Assembly (NCBI GenBank): GCA_030527645.1
Contig: JAUNAJ010000014.1
Span: forward strand, 1-64,000
DNA: 64,000 nucleotides
DNA from: Lachnospiraceae bacterium
Lineage (GTDB): Bacteria; Bacillota; Clostridia; Lachnospirales; Lachnospiraceae
Direction of reading: 5' to 3'
The notes beneath the pieces were generated by a model. That model had not been told where the DNA came from and ran no database searches. It saw nothing but the letters and a program-made list of their open reading frames with translations. A program made the translations under genes and the position numbers. Positions 51,354 to 59,896 of this stretch are shown here, in pieces. Positions within the stretch are counted from its first letter, which is position 1. Every line of letters starts with the position of its first letter.

Positions 51354-53489
51354 TTATATGATTGAGTTATTGCAGTATTTCACAAGCTCTGCTTCAGCAA
51401 TAGCTGCACCCGAGGAGGTGTCACCGTTCTGAAGAGCCTGTAAAAATCCAGGTTCCTCGATCAGCAGCGCACTGAGCCTGCTGACCGGTTCCAGACATTC
51501 GAAAGTAAATCGTTCCGGTGCGATCATGACAACCGCACCTGCGACAGGTCCCTCCTTAGTCTGAAGTGGCTGTTCCAGCCGTATATATCCAAATCTGCTG
51601 TGTTTCGCAGAAGTAGATTTACAGTGAAGAAGAGAGATATGCATCTCTTCTATATAAGTACTTCCGTTCTGCTCCCTCTTTCGGAAGCTGTCCAGGAATT
51701 CTGCCTTTTCCAGGTCACTGCCTGCAAACAGAAGCGCTGCCTGCTCCAGCAGTGTTTGAAAATCAGGAATCGACAGCAGCTGAAGGATACGGAAGTGATC
51801 AATCAGCTCCAGGACTTCCCTTGTAATTCCCGCGATCCGCCGGATATCAGCCAGTCCGGCTTTTGCAGGACGTGCGGCTGTTTTCTTCAGCTTCCCGGAT
51901 ATTCTGGAGGTATTGATCTGATCGATCCGATCCTGGAGACTGACCCGGTCTCCGGTCTTCAGCACCTTTCCGATCCGTACGTAGGGGAAGTCTGTATTCA
52001 GGTCTGTCGTAGAAACAATCAGATCCACCCCTTCTTTTCTAAGCTCGTCCGCATCCAGATCAAAGGCTGACACAGTTCGCAGGATCTCCACATTATGAAG
52101 ATTTCTGGAGAGTGAAGATGCCAGCATGCGGGAGGCACCGATTCCAAGCGGACAGACAACTACGATTGTTACCCTTTCGTTCTCTGTCAGCAGTCTCTCC
52201 GCGGAAGCTGCAAAATGCATAGCCGCGAAGCCTGCATCCTCCTTCATGATATTTCTGGTGGAAAAGGTATCGCTGAGCATCTCCATGGCAGTTTCTGCTG
52301 CTGAGAAGATCTCAGGATATTCCTTCTGGATCGGCTCCATCTGCATGGATGCAGGAAACATGTCCTTCTTGTTCTGCTCCAGTACAGAGGAAAAATGATT
52401 CACCAGATCTTCCATCAGAATCGGATCCTCATGGAACTCCAGCCCTGTCATATTCTGCACAATTCCCACAAGGGATGTAACGAACTGCCGGATATTAATG
52501 GATCTGACCGGATCTGATATCGCTGATGCATCCGCCCATATTCTGGCAGAGGAAAGATGCTCCGCCATATTCTGAACTTCGGCTTCATTCATATCCAGAT
52601 GATAGCTTTCTGCAAGTTTACGCGACACTTTTTTTACAGCCTGGTATTCCCGATGCTCCTGCAGCAGCTCCGGATCCTGCGGAGCATCCTGTATGCTGCA
52701 GCCGGAAGAGATTCGATAGATCGCCAGAGCGATCCGAATGTACAGTCCCACCATGGCACTGTCCCGAAACCGGACATCCAGCGAGAGTCTGAATTCCTCC
52801 AGAATCTTGCCTGCAAGGAATCGCTCCTCTCCGCTTAAAAAGACCAGAAGCGGCGGAAGCTCTGACTCCGTCAGATCGATCGGTTCCTGACTCCCGGAAT
52901 CATTGCCGATTGGAAGAAGTCCAACGATCTGATTGATGTCGTACAGATCAAATACAGCACTCACGACTGCCTGCCGAATTGCTTTTTCATCACCCTGAAT
53001 GAAGATCCCCACGCCCTGTCTTCTCACCAGTTCCACCTGATGATCCATCAGCCAGGCATCCAGATGATCCAGATCCCCGAACAGGGTTCCCTCGGAAATG
53101 CCGTATTCGGATGTAAAGCTGTAGGCTTTTACAGGTTCTGTGTGAAACAGCAGTTCCCCGATCAGGCGCCTGCGGCGTTCCTCTTTTCCAAGTACCATTG
53201 CTGTCTTCTCAAGAGATAAAAGTTCCCGGATCAGCTCCAGGTTCTCCTGATGTTCCGCAATCTGCAGCCCTACCCCCGTCTTTCGGATGAACTGAAAATC
53301 ATTCTCATTCATCCAGTTTTCAATCAGCGGCAGTTCCCGCAAAATCGTTCGGGATGAAACCTTCAGCCTTTCTGCTATGGCTGTGACCGTCACCGGCTTT
53401 TCAGCGGACTGCAGAAGGATCTGAATGATCTGTTTCTGTCTTCTGGACAAGGATGTTTTGGTTTTTTTAGGTTTGTTAAAATTGTCCAT
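51354..53489 (-). CDS. mtlR: PRD-containing transcriptional activator of mannitol genes
   Basis: A 711-residue PTS-controlled regulator. Order: HTH with VTAIAERLKVSSRTILRELP near residue 40, a second Mga-type HTH, two PRD domains (about 190-405) with phosphorylatable His in HLSSARIWADA, an EIIB-Gat-like domain with Cys in VVCPLGIGASRM near 435, and an EIIA-like domain at about 560-711 with HISLLHCKS. The ATG at 53489 has GGGAGG six bases upstream; a TTG six bases earlier sits on it. It is the first gene of the operon and would activate mtlA-mtlD-HPr when EIIs are dephosphorylated. Confidence 0.93.
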   Translation of the reverse strand: MDNFNKPKKTKTSLSRRQKQIIQILLQSAEKPVTVTAIAERLKVSSRTILRELPLIENWMNENDFQFIRKTGVGLQIAEHQENLELIRELLSLEKTAMVLGKEERRRRLIGELLFHTEPVKAYSFTSEYGISEGTLFGDLDHLDAWLMDHQVELVRRQGVGIFIQGDEKAIRQAVVSAVFDLYDINQIVGLLPIGNDSGSQEPIDLTESELPPLLVFLSGEERFLAGKILEEFRLSLDVRFRDSAMVGLYIRIALAIYRISSGCSIQDAPQDPELLQEHREYQAVKKVSRKLAESYHLDMNEAEVQNMAEHLSSARIWADASAISDPVRSINIRQFVTSLVGIVQNMTGLEFHEDPILMEDLVNHFSSVLEQNKKDMFPASMQMEPIQKEYPEIFSAAETAMEMLSDTFSTRNIMKEDAGFAAMHFAASAERLLTENERVTIVVVCPLGIGASRMLASSLSRNLHNVEILRTVSAFDLDADELRKEGVDLIVSTTDLNTDFPYVRIGKVLKTGDRVSLQDRIDQINTSRISGKLKKTAARPAKAGLADIRRIAGITREVLELIDHFRILQLLSIPDFQTLLEQAALLFAGSDLEKAEFLDSFRKREQNGSTYIEEMHISLLHCKSTSAKHSRFGYIRLEQPLQTKEGPVAGAVVMIAPERFTFECLEPVSRLSALLIEEPGFLQALQNGDTSSGAAIAEAELVKYCNNSII

Positions 53490-53528
53490 AAACAACCTCC
53501 CGATGCTTGTATTTTATACTTTTTTTAT

Positions 53529-53558
53529 AAGTGACACCACCCCTAAAAAATGTCACTT
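53529..53558 (-). promoter_or_regulatory. MtlR-type operator, inverted repeat 1
   Basis: AAGTGACA (53529-53536) and TGTCACTT (53551-53558) form a perfect inverted repeat with 14 bp between. It lies 40 bp upstream of the mtlR start. The TGTCA core with wide spacing is like known MtlR sites. Confidence 0.7.
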
Positions 53559-53570
53559 TTGTCGCAATAA

Positions 53571-53605
53571 AATAGTGACATGCATCTTTTGTACATGTCA
53601 CTATT
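53571..53605 (-). promoter_or_regulatory. MtlR-type operator, inverted repeat 2
   Basis: AATAGTGACATG (53571-53582) and its exact complement (53594-53605), 11 bp between. It repeats the GTGACA core of the first site, giving four half-sites in all ahead of mtlR. Confidence 0.75.
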
Positions 53606-53721
53606 TTAGCATTTTGCATAATTATTTCAATGGATTTTACAATTTATTATATATTTTTTGTCTTTACTGGTAAACCTGCACAAAAGCCTTTCACCTCTAT
53701 TGGTGAAGCCTCACAAGACTG

Positions 53722-53751
53722 CAGTCACGAGAATACATCGGCCTTTTTCAA
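53722..53751. repeat. 30-bp dispersed repeat, copy 2
   Basis: CAGTCACGAGAATACATCGG plus ten bases, matching 43529-43558 with four transitions. It stands between the PfkB kinase stop and the mtlR operators. A GTGAAGCCTCAC near-palindrome precedes it (53703-53714), and the same 12-mer occurs at 38421-38432. Confidence 0.6.
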
Positions 53752-53817
53752 CCGGTACAGCCGAAAACAGGATGCTCGATGCAGCTTAATTCAAGTCGAG
53801 GCAGCGCAGGCAGACGA

Positions 53818-54732
53818 TTATAATCCCAGCTCCTCCGGAAGAAATCTCGGACAGACATTTTCCATGGAATAGATCACCGAGGATGCAAGCTTTGTACCGA
53901 TTCCGCAGGCCTCCCGCAGAGTCTTTCCATAGGTCAGGCCGATGGTAACCCCGGAGAAAAATGCATCTCCCGCACCGGTGGTATCTCTCACCTCGACCTT
54001 GTTCGCAGGTACTGTTCCGGATTCTCCGCCGGCTTCCGCAAACACAGCTCCGTCCGCTCCCATGGTGACCACCATGCTCCTGTATCCGGCATTTCTGCTT
54101 TTCTCTGCAATAATCGGCTGCAGCTGCTGCGGGGTGAGCTCCATATAATTCTCGGAAAACAGAACGCCTGCCTCCTGCTGGTTGCAGATGATACACCGGC
54201 TTCTCTTCAGCAGATCCCTGCGCTTCAACGCAATGGCCATATTAGACACCACTACATATACGTCCTTTTCATACTTTTCAGCAAGGGCAAAGACTTTTTT
54301 TACAAGCTCCGTACCCATGTCGATCTCTACTACCACACTGTCAGCATTGGCGATCAATTCGTCTCCATGCTCATCCAGTACCGCACACAGAGGCTCCATA
54401 TTCGGTCTCTGGGAAATATTGGCAACAACATCTCCGCTGTTGTCAAAGATTGCCAGCCAGGTGCCCATTCCATCATCGGTTTTAAGACAGTGCTCCACAT
54501 TCACCTTATGACGGCGCAGCTTGCTCAGCACGCTTTCCCCGATACCGGTTCTGTCTACAATGCTGACAAATACCGGCTGCAGCTCACAGTTGGCAATATC
54601 CTCCACCACGTTACGTCCCACACCGCCGTGCATCTGCTCAATGGTGCCGGCATTCCTTCCATCGGGCACGAACAAACCGGAGGGATATCCCTTAATATCT
54701 ACAAATACACTTCCAAACACTACGATACTCAT
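53818..54732 (-). CDS. PfkB-family carbohydrate or nucleoside kinase
   Basis: A 304-residue kinase: FGSVFVDIKGYPSG at the N-terminus, HGGVGRNVVEDIA, and VEVRDTTGAGDAFFSG with the catalytic Asp. The substrate loop GGVGRNVA-type and overall length resemble pseudouridine/nucleoside kinases more than fructokinases, but I cannot be certain. GAGAGGA precedes the ATG. It follows the GYF_2 gene by 10 bp and ends 330 bp before mtlR. Confidence 0.82.
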   Translation of the reverse strand: MSIVVFGSVFVDIKGYPSGLFVPDGRNAGTIEQMHGGVGRNVVEDIANCELQPVFVSIVDRTGIGESVLSKLRRHKVNVEHCLKTDDGMGTWLAIFDNSGDVVANISQRPNMEPLCAVLDEHGDELIANADSVVVEIDMGTELVKKVFALAEKYEKDVYVVVSNMAIALKRRDLLKRSRCIICNQQEAGVLFSENYMELTPQQLQPIIAEKSRNAGYRSMVVTMGADGAVFAEAGGESGTVPANKVEVRDTTGAGDAFFSGVTIGLTYGKTLREACGIGTKLASSVIYSMENVCPRFLPEELGL

Positions 54733-54742
54733 ATAATTCCTC

Positions 54743-55453
54743 TCATTTCTGCTTATACTCCGGCGGAATCGACTCTGCTATCTTACGAAGCCCGCCAATC
54801 TCCTCCAACGGACGCCACTCTGCCATTCCTCTTGTCCACGCAGGGGTTCTGCGATCGATCTGCCCGGACTCGGCAAGCCGCATCATCTCCGAAAGAGAAA
54901 GCGGACCCGTCTTTGAACCGCCGATTACCAGATAATATCTGTCTTCAATTTTCTTTTCAGGTTCTGTCATACGTTCAATTTTTTCGTACAGCACCTTGGA
55001 TCCTGCATCGATCAGCGTTCCGACACTGTCCAGTACATCGCCTGCCAGATCGGACAGCCGCTCTCTGCTGCGTTCCTTCTGCAGTGTAGTGAGATCCGGC
55101 ACTCCCAGAAGACTCCTGAAACAGGCAAGGAATTCATCCAGCTTTTTTTTCGGTGCACGCTGAAAGGAAAAATGCTCCATTCCGTGGAGGAATTCAATCT
55201 GAAGACAGCGCTGCTCCTTAATTTTTACCTGCTCAATATGTGAAGCCATCTCATCCGTCACAATGTCTGTTATCTCAAAGCGGTAGATCATCTCTTCTGG
55301 CTTAGCAAATAAACCCGCCTTTTCTTTATAGCAGCAGTACAGTCCCTTGTCCGTCAGCACAAAATCCTCCAGTTTTCGCCCCTTGTCAGAGATCCACAGA
55401 ATACTGCCGGAACTGATGAGTACCTTCTCGTTTTCTTCTAAATGTAAATTCAT
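54743..55453 (-). CDS. GYF_2 (DUF4339) domain protein
   Basis: A 236-residue protein. Residues 1-110 form a predominantly beta segment (ENEKVLISSGSILWI, DKGLYCCYKEKAG) that resembles a pleckstrin-like or membrane-associated domain. The C-terminal 55 residues are a GYF_2 domain: YYLVIGGSKTGPLSLSEMMRLAESGQIDRR then W-x-RGMAEW. These domains bind protein partners. Start at 55453 (MNLHLEENE), GGGAG eight bases upstream. Function unknown. Confidence 0.78.
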   Translation of the reverse strand: MNLHLEENEKVLISSGSILWISDKGRKLEDFVLTDKGLYCCYKEKAGLFAKPEEMIYRFEITDIVTDEMASHIEQVKIKEQRCLQIEFLHGMEHFSFQRAPKKKLDEFLACFRSLLGVPDLTTLQKERSRERLSDLAGDVLDSVGTLIDAGSKVLYEKIERMTEPEKKIEDRYYLVIGGSKTGPLSLSEMMRLAESGQIDRRTPAWTRGMAEWRPLEEIGGLRKIAESIPPEYKQK

Positions 55454-55586
55454 GATCATGTCTCCCTGCAGGTATTCAGTACTCCTGCCTTGCGGGCATT
55501 TTCTGAATAGTTTTAACATTATATAAATCGCCCGTCAGAATAACGGGAGACTTTTTTAATTGAAATAAGTATAGCAGAAAACGAAA

Positions 55587-55612
55587 GAAAAGGCATCCTT
55601 CGATACCTTCTC
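55587..55612 (-). terminator. terminator of the first Bax-inhibitor-like gene
   Basis: An 11-bp stem (55587-55597 with 55602-55612, two wobble pairs) and CTTC loop, followed on the minus strand by CTTTCGTTTTC. Confidence 0.5.
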
Positions 55613-55697
55613 TTCTGCTTTAATATTTTTCTGCACCTGTTTCCGGGGAATTATATGATACCTTCCTTTCGAAATATCTATGCTTTTTTCTGATCGA

Positions 55698-56498
55698 TTA
55701 TTTTTTGTTTGACGCAAGCCCTACAAGTCTCCATAATCTTAAGAACAGCCAGACTACAGAAAACATAATGCTGAGTGCACAGAACCACTCGTACTCCTTC
55801 GCAAGCTGAGCTTCCTCGGCCTTAGCAACGTTATCAAGGTCTACCAGGAAGAATGCTGCTGCAAGGATCACACCAAATACTGCTGCTGCAATACCGATGA
55901 TTCCATATCCAAGGAACACTTCCGGAATGAAGTGAAGACCTGGAATAAAATTGCTGATTACAAGTCCCGCACTGCCCATAAAGAATACGATTAAAGATGT
56001 GTATACAATGTTTCTCATTTTACTTGTCACTGTGAATCTGCCGCTGCGATACAGAAGAGTCAGTGCAAGGCAAACCAGAACGGTAAGTGCTGCTGCAATT
56101 GTAATCTCAGCTCTGTACTCATCTATTGCAGTAGCTGCAAAGCCGATAAAATTACCAAAGCAGATACAATAAATGGTTCCGATCACTGCGGATGTTCTTC
56201 TGATCAGCAGAGCGATAAACGGAACGATAAGCATTAATACTCCGGAAGAGACACCTGTGATTGCTCCGATCTGGGAACTGAACACCACTCCGGTATCTTC
56301 ATTCACGATCAATGTTCCCACATTTCGAAGAACAAGTGAAAGAATCACTCCTGCCAGGATCGTCAGAATAAAATACAGACATTTGTTGGCAACTCCCCGA
56401 TGTGTTACATGATTCTCCTCGCCGGTTCTGGCCTTGGCGAGTTTTTTGATCATTGGGTTTGCCGTAATTAAATTTGCGCTCTTACTTGTTGTCATCAT
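55698..56498 (-). CDS. Bax inhibitor-1-like membrane protein (copy 1)
   Basis: A 266-residue seven-helix membrane protein of the Bax1-I_1 group. It begins MMTTSKSANLITANPMIKKL, then CLYFILTILAGVILSLVL, SGVLMLIVPFIALLIRR, and IYCICFGNFIGFAATAID. Relatives form pH-sensitive Ca2+ leak channels; bacterial role is open. GGAGG is eight bases before the ATG. A paralogue lies at 58738-59628 with the HerA-like gene between. Confidence 0.85.
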   Translation of the reverse strand: MMTTSKSANLITANPMIKKLAKARTGEENHVTHRGVANKCLYFILTILAGVILSLVLRNVGTLIVNEDTGVVFSSQIGAITGVSSGVLMLIVPFIALLIRRTSAVIGTIYCICFGNFIGFAATAIDEYRAEITIAAALTVLVCLALTLLYRSGRFTVTSKMRNIVYTSLIVFFMGSAGLVISNFIPGLHFIPEVFLGYGIIGIAAAVFGVILAAAFFLVDLDNVAKAEEAQLAKEYEWFCALSIMFSVVWLFLRLWRLVGLASNKK

Positions 56499-56741
56499 GG
56501 TGTTATCCTCCTCTTCTTTCTCTACCGCCCGTCTGCGGTGTTCCTTGTTTTGATGATGTAAGCATACCAATGCTTCCTTTCAGAAAAACAGGATAAACCT
56601 TAATGATTTCTTAATTCATATGAACTTCTGCAGCTGCCTGCGAAAGCTTCTCGCCTGCAGCAGATCTGTTCTCCCGGGTAAGCTTAGACGCCCCGGCAGG
56701 AATTCGGTGCTCTACCTCCACGAGTTTTCAGCAGGAGCCCG

Positions 56742-58379
56742 TTATTTTCTTCCGAAAACCGATTCGATCAGATCCCCCACAATACTGCTGGCAAAGTTTC
56801 CGGCAATTCTCTCAGCGGTTTTATTGCTGTTGCCCAGAAGACCCCGGGTGATATTTTTCGCTGTGCTCCGACCCACACTCCTTGCCTGATTCTTCACAGT
56901 ACTCTTCGCAGCTCTTTCAATACTCTGCTGCATCTTCGTGCGGCCGTACTTATCGCGGCCTTCTGCTTTATACTGCTCCTGAAGAGCCCGCTCGGCTTCT
57001 CTTTCTGCTTTTGCAGCCTCCTTTGCCTCGATTTTTTCCAGCTTTTCCCTGGCCTTCTCCTGTTCCAGAGCTTCCTGCTGTGCTGCAGCCTCCTGAGCTG
57101 ACTCTTCCAGTATCTCGTAAGCAGAACGGTTGTCTACCGGATCCTTGTATTTGGGATACAGGGGATCATTGCAGACCACCATTGCTCTGGCCGGACCGGT
57201 AAGCGCAGTAAAGCTGCACTGGGGCGGGGCAATGGTCGCCCATTCCACCGGATTCGGTGCTCCGCTTCCATCCAGCATGGAGACCAGGGCTTCCCCGGTA
57301 CCCAGGGAAGCAATTGCATCGGCAGTTTTAAATGCCGGATTCGGCCGGAAACTCATCACCGCAGCTTTTACAGCCCTTTGCTCCGCCGGTGTGTAGGCGT
57401 GCAGTGCATGCTGGATTCGATTATTCAGCTGTGAAAGCACTGCATCCGGAATATCCGCAGGACTCTGTGAGATAAAGAAGATCCCTACGCCCTTGCTTCG
57501 GATCAGCTTCACTACCTGAGTGATCTTCTCCAGCAGGGCCTTTGGTGCATCCTGAAACAGCATGTGGGCTTCATCAAAGAAGAAGACCAGCTTCGGTTTC
57601 TCCAGATCTCCCACCTCCGGAAGACTCTCATACAATTCACTGAGCAGCCACAGCATGAAGGTCGAATACAGCAGAGGATTCTGTGCCAGTTTTTCGCAAT
57701 GAAGAATATTCACTGTTCCTCTTCCATCTGCCTCCTTCCGGAACAGATCTTCAATCTGAAAATCCGGTTCTCCGAGAAACAGATCGGCTCCCTGATCCTC
57801 GAAGGCCAGCAGAGCACGCTGGATCGCTCCCACACTCTGGGGACTCACGTTTCCGTAGGTGCTCGTCAGCTCGTTTCTGATTTCTCCCACATAGGTCAGT
57901 ATCGCCTTCAGATCCTTAAAATCAATCAGCTCCAGCCCGTCATCATCCGCCAGACGGAAGGCAATATTCAGCACCCCTGTCTGAGCCGGTGTCAGGCTTA
58001 ATAAACGGCTCAGAAGAGACGGACCGATATCACTGACAGTCGCCCGAACCGGGATTCCGCCGCTGCCGTATACATCCAGAAAGCGAACCGGGAAAGCCTT
58101 CGGGCTGAATGCATCAGGACTTACCCCGATTTTCTCAAGCCTGGCAGCGATCTTCTCTGTTTTTTCTCCGGCAAGGGACATGCTGCTCACATCCCCCTTC
58201 ACATCCGCAAGAAAAACCGGCACTCCCAGCTCGGACAGACCCTCTGCCAGCACCTTCATAGTCACCGTTTTTCCTGTTCCCGTCGCTCCTGCGATCAGAC
58301 CGTGACGGTTTGCCATCTCCGGAAGAAGGTACACCGGGTGATCTCCTGCTCCAATTAGTATCTTATTGTCAATTATCAT
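56742..58379 (-). CDS. HerA/DUF853-family ATPase
   Basis: A 545-residue P-loop ATPase of the HerA-FtsK superfamily. Walker A is GATGTGKT (31-38), Walker B VFFFDEAHMLF near residue 265, followed by IFFISQSPADIP (sensor) and ALHAYTPAEQRA with the Arg finger. After residue 420 comes a charged coiled coil (EQEKAREKLEKIEAKEAAKAE) and a helix-forming tail. DUF853 proteins translocate nucleic acid or remodel partners; the target is unknown. It lies between two Bax-inhibitor-like genes. Confidence 0.88.
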   Translation of the reverse strand: MIIDNKILIGAGDHPVYLLPEMANRHGLIAGATGTGKTVTMKVLAEGLSELGVPVFLADVKGDVSSMSLAGEKTEKIAARLEKIGVSPDAFSPKAFPVRFLDVYGSGGIPVRATVSDIGPSLLSRLLSLTPAQTGVLNIAFRLADDDGLELIDFKDLKAILTYVGEIRNELTSTYGNVSPQSVGAIQRALLAFEDQGADLFLGEPDFQIEDLFRKEADGRGTVNILHCEKLAQNPLLYSTFMLWLLSELYESLPEVGDLEKPKLVFFFDEAHMLFQDAPKALLEKITQVVKLIRSKGVGIFFISQSPADIPDAVLSQLNNRIQHALHAYTPAEQRAVKAAVMSFRPNPAFKTADAIASLGTGEALVSMLDGSGAPNPVEWATIAPPQCSFTALTGPARAMVVCNDPLYPKYKDPVDNRSAYEILEESAQEAAAQQEALEQEKAREKLEKIEAKEAAKAEREAERALQEQYKAEGRDKYGRTKMQQSIERAAKSTVKNQARSVGRSTAKNITRGLLGNSNKTAERIAGNFASSIVGDLIESVFGRK

Positions 58380-58560
58380 ATTCCACCATCCTGAACTTTA
58401 TTTAAATGCACTTCAGTCACCTGCAGCACTAACCTGCATTCGCTTCCGGGTCATAATTCACTACCTGGAAGAAATGGAGTAACTCAAGCTGAGGTACAGC
58501 TATCTTTAGTGTAACACAGAAAACCATGATACGCGTATCCGGTTTCAGATTGTTCGATTA

Positions 58561-58604
58561 TTACAGTTCACGAGGTGAACAGTAGCTGTTCGATACCGTT
58601 CACT
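58561..58604. repeat. short copy of the 42373 element
   Basis: TTACAGTTCACGAGGTGAAC is a hairpin of the same outer arms as 42373-42568, and the next 24 bases (AGTAGCTGTTCGATACCGTT then CACT) match the right flank of that element. The long inner part is absent here. Confidence 0.7.
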
Positions 58605-58611
58605 TATTAGA

Positions 58612-58662
58612 AAAAGAGTACGGAAGCAGGATGTGCAGACACTCTGTCTTCTGTACTCTTTT
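58612..58662 (-). terminator. terminator of the second Bax-inhibitor-like gene
   Basis: AAAAGAGTACGGAAG (58612-58626) pairs with CTTCTGTACTCTTTT (58648-58662). The 3' side on the minus strand continues CTAATAAG; A/T-rich stem ends support termination. It shares the 358-bp gap with the short repeat and the HerA-like upstream region. Confidence 0.65.
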
Positions 58663-58737
58663 AAGTTATTAAGTATCTTTCCCAGTGTTCACCCTATACC
58701 GCCCGGTTCAAGCACCCGGCAGATGCTCAACAATTTT

Positions 58738-59628
58738 TCAAAAAGTCGGTCGCATAGGATTTCTGGAATTTTTCATGATTTTTAAAACAAGATTCAAAAC
58801 TCTTCCAAACAGCCAGATTACAGAGAAGGCAAGGCTGAATGCACAGTACCATTCATATTCTTTCGGAATCTCATTCTCAACCGCTTTTGCCACTGCATCA
58901 AAATCGATCAGCAGGAACAGGCAGCCGATAACAATGCTAACTGCAGAGAGTACAAGAGTAATCATACTGTTTCCCATAAAGAACTCAATTACAAAATGCA
59001 GTGACGGAATAAATGCACATACAGCAATAAACACCGTTGCAAGAATGCTTGTCAGAAACAGTGTGCTGACAACTGTTCTGAATCTGTTCGTAACAGTAAC
59101 CTTTCCGGAGCGAACCAGAAGAAACATTGCTGTGCATAAGAGGACTGTAATCGCAGCCGCGATTCCTACAGCTGCTCTGTAATCTTCAATAAGCATTGTC
59201 AGGAATGTGTAAACATATCCGATACTGATACAGTAGATTGTTCCTAATACTGCCGATGATCTTCTCATAAAAAATGCAAGAAACGGAACTACCAGAGTAA
59301 TGATTCCCGCTGCCGCAATGCCATACAGACTTACTATTGAAACTGTTGAAAGAGCAATCACAGTATCATCAATTTCAAAGCCTTCAAGAGGAATCATTGT
59401 TCCCACATGCTGCAGGCCCACTGCCAGAAGAATTCCGATGATCAGTGTCAGCATGAAATAAAGACATTTGTTTGAGATTCCCCTGAAGGTAACATGTTCT
59501 TTACTTTTCTCATCGATACGGCTGATTTTTCTGACCATTGGATTGGAACCGTATGCCGGTTTTACAGGTTTCTTAGTTTTCTTTTTTTTGAATAGTGTTC
59601 CTGTTGGATTCGATAATGCTGTTCTCAT
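58738..59628 (-). CDS. Bax inhibitor-1-like membrane protein (copy 2)
   Basis: A 296-residue paralogue of the 55698 gene: MRTALSNPTGTLFKKKKTKK forms a basic N-terminus, then YGSNPMVRKISRIDE and the shared pattern CLYFMLTLIIGILLAVGL, ITLVVPFLAFFMRRSSAVLGTIYCISIGY. Its C-terminal AKAVENEIPKEYEWYCAFSLAFSVIWLF matches the last helix of copy 1. GGAGGG is seven bases before the ATG. Both copies have the same fold and conserved loops but differ in their N-termini. Confidence 0.85.
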   Translation of the reverse strand: MRTALSNPTGTLFKKKKTKKPVKPAYGSNPMVRKISRIDEKSKEHVTFRGISNKCLYFMLTLIIGILLAVGLQHVGTMIPLEGFEIDDTVIALSTVSIVSLYGIAAAGIITLVVPFLAFFMRRSSAVLGTIYCISIGYVYTFLTMLIEDYRAAVGIAAAITVLLCTAMFLLVRSGKVTVTNRFRTVVSTLFLTSILATVFIAVCAFIPSLHFVIEFFMGNSMITLVLSAVSIVIGCLFLLIDFDAVAKAVENEIPKEYEWYCAFSLAFSVIWLFGRVLNLVLKIMKNSRNPMRPTF

Positions 59629-59793
59629 ATGCTTCCCTCCTGTTCTGTAAATAGGATTTGTGTTTCCTTATCTGATAATATAATCCTATCACCCTTTTCT
59701 TTCCGGAAAATACAGAGAAGCTTAACAGCTTCTTAAGACGGATCGGACTTCCGTTCCATAAATCATAATATAGTTTTTTTCTCAGAACTATGC

Positions 59794-59896
59794 GATAATG
59801 GACACAACCTGAAACATAAAGGAATAAGTAATTTAGCCGGAAAGCAGCCGTAAGGGCTTTGCCCCCGGAAGCCTTGAAAGGAGTTATCAGAAAATT
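59794..59896 (+). promoter_or_regulatory. promoter and leader of pyrC
   Basis: GATAAT (59794-59799) with the extended TGC element is a likely -10; the -35 is poor. The 90-nt leader can form a small hairpin near 59850-59875 (GCCG...CCCCCGG region). I did not find a PyrR-binding or attenuator structure. Confidence 0.4.

Noticed and set aside
59820-59896. Possible riboswitch or PyrR attenuator before pyrC
   Set aside because: Only a small hairpin is visible and no terminator or PyrR-site wording was found.
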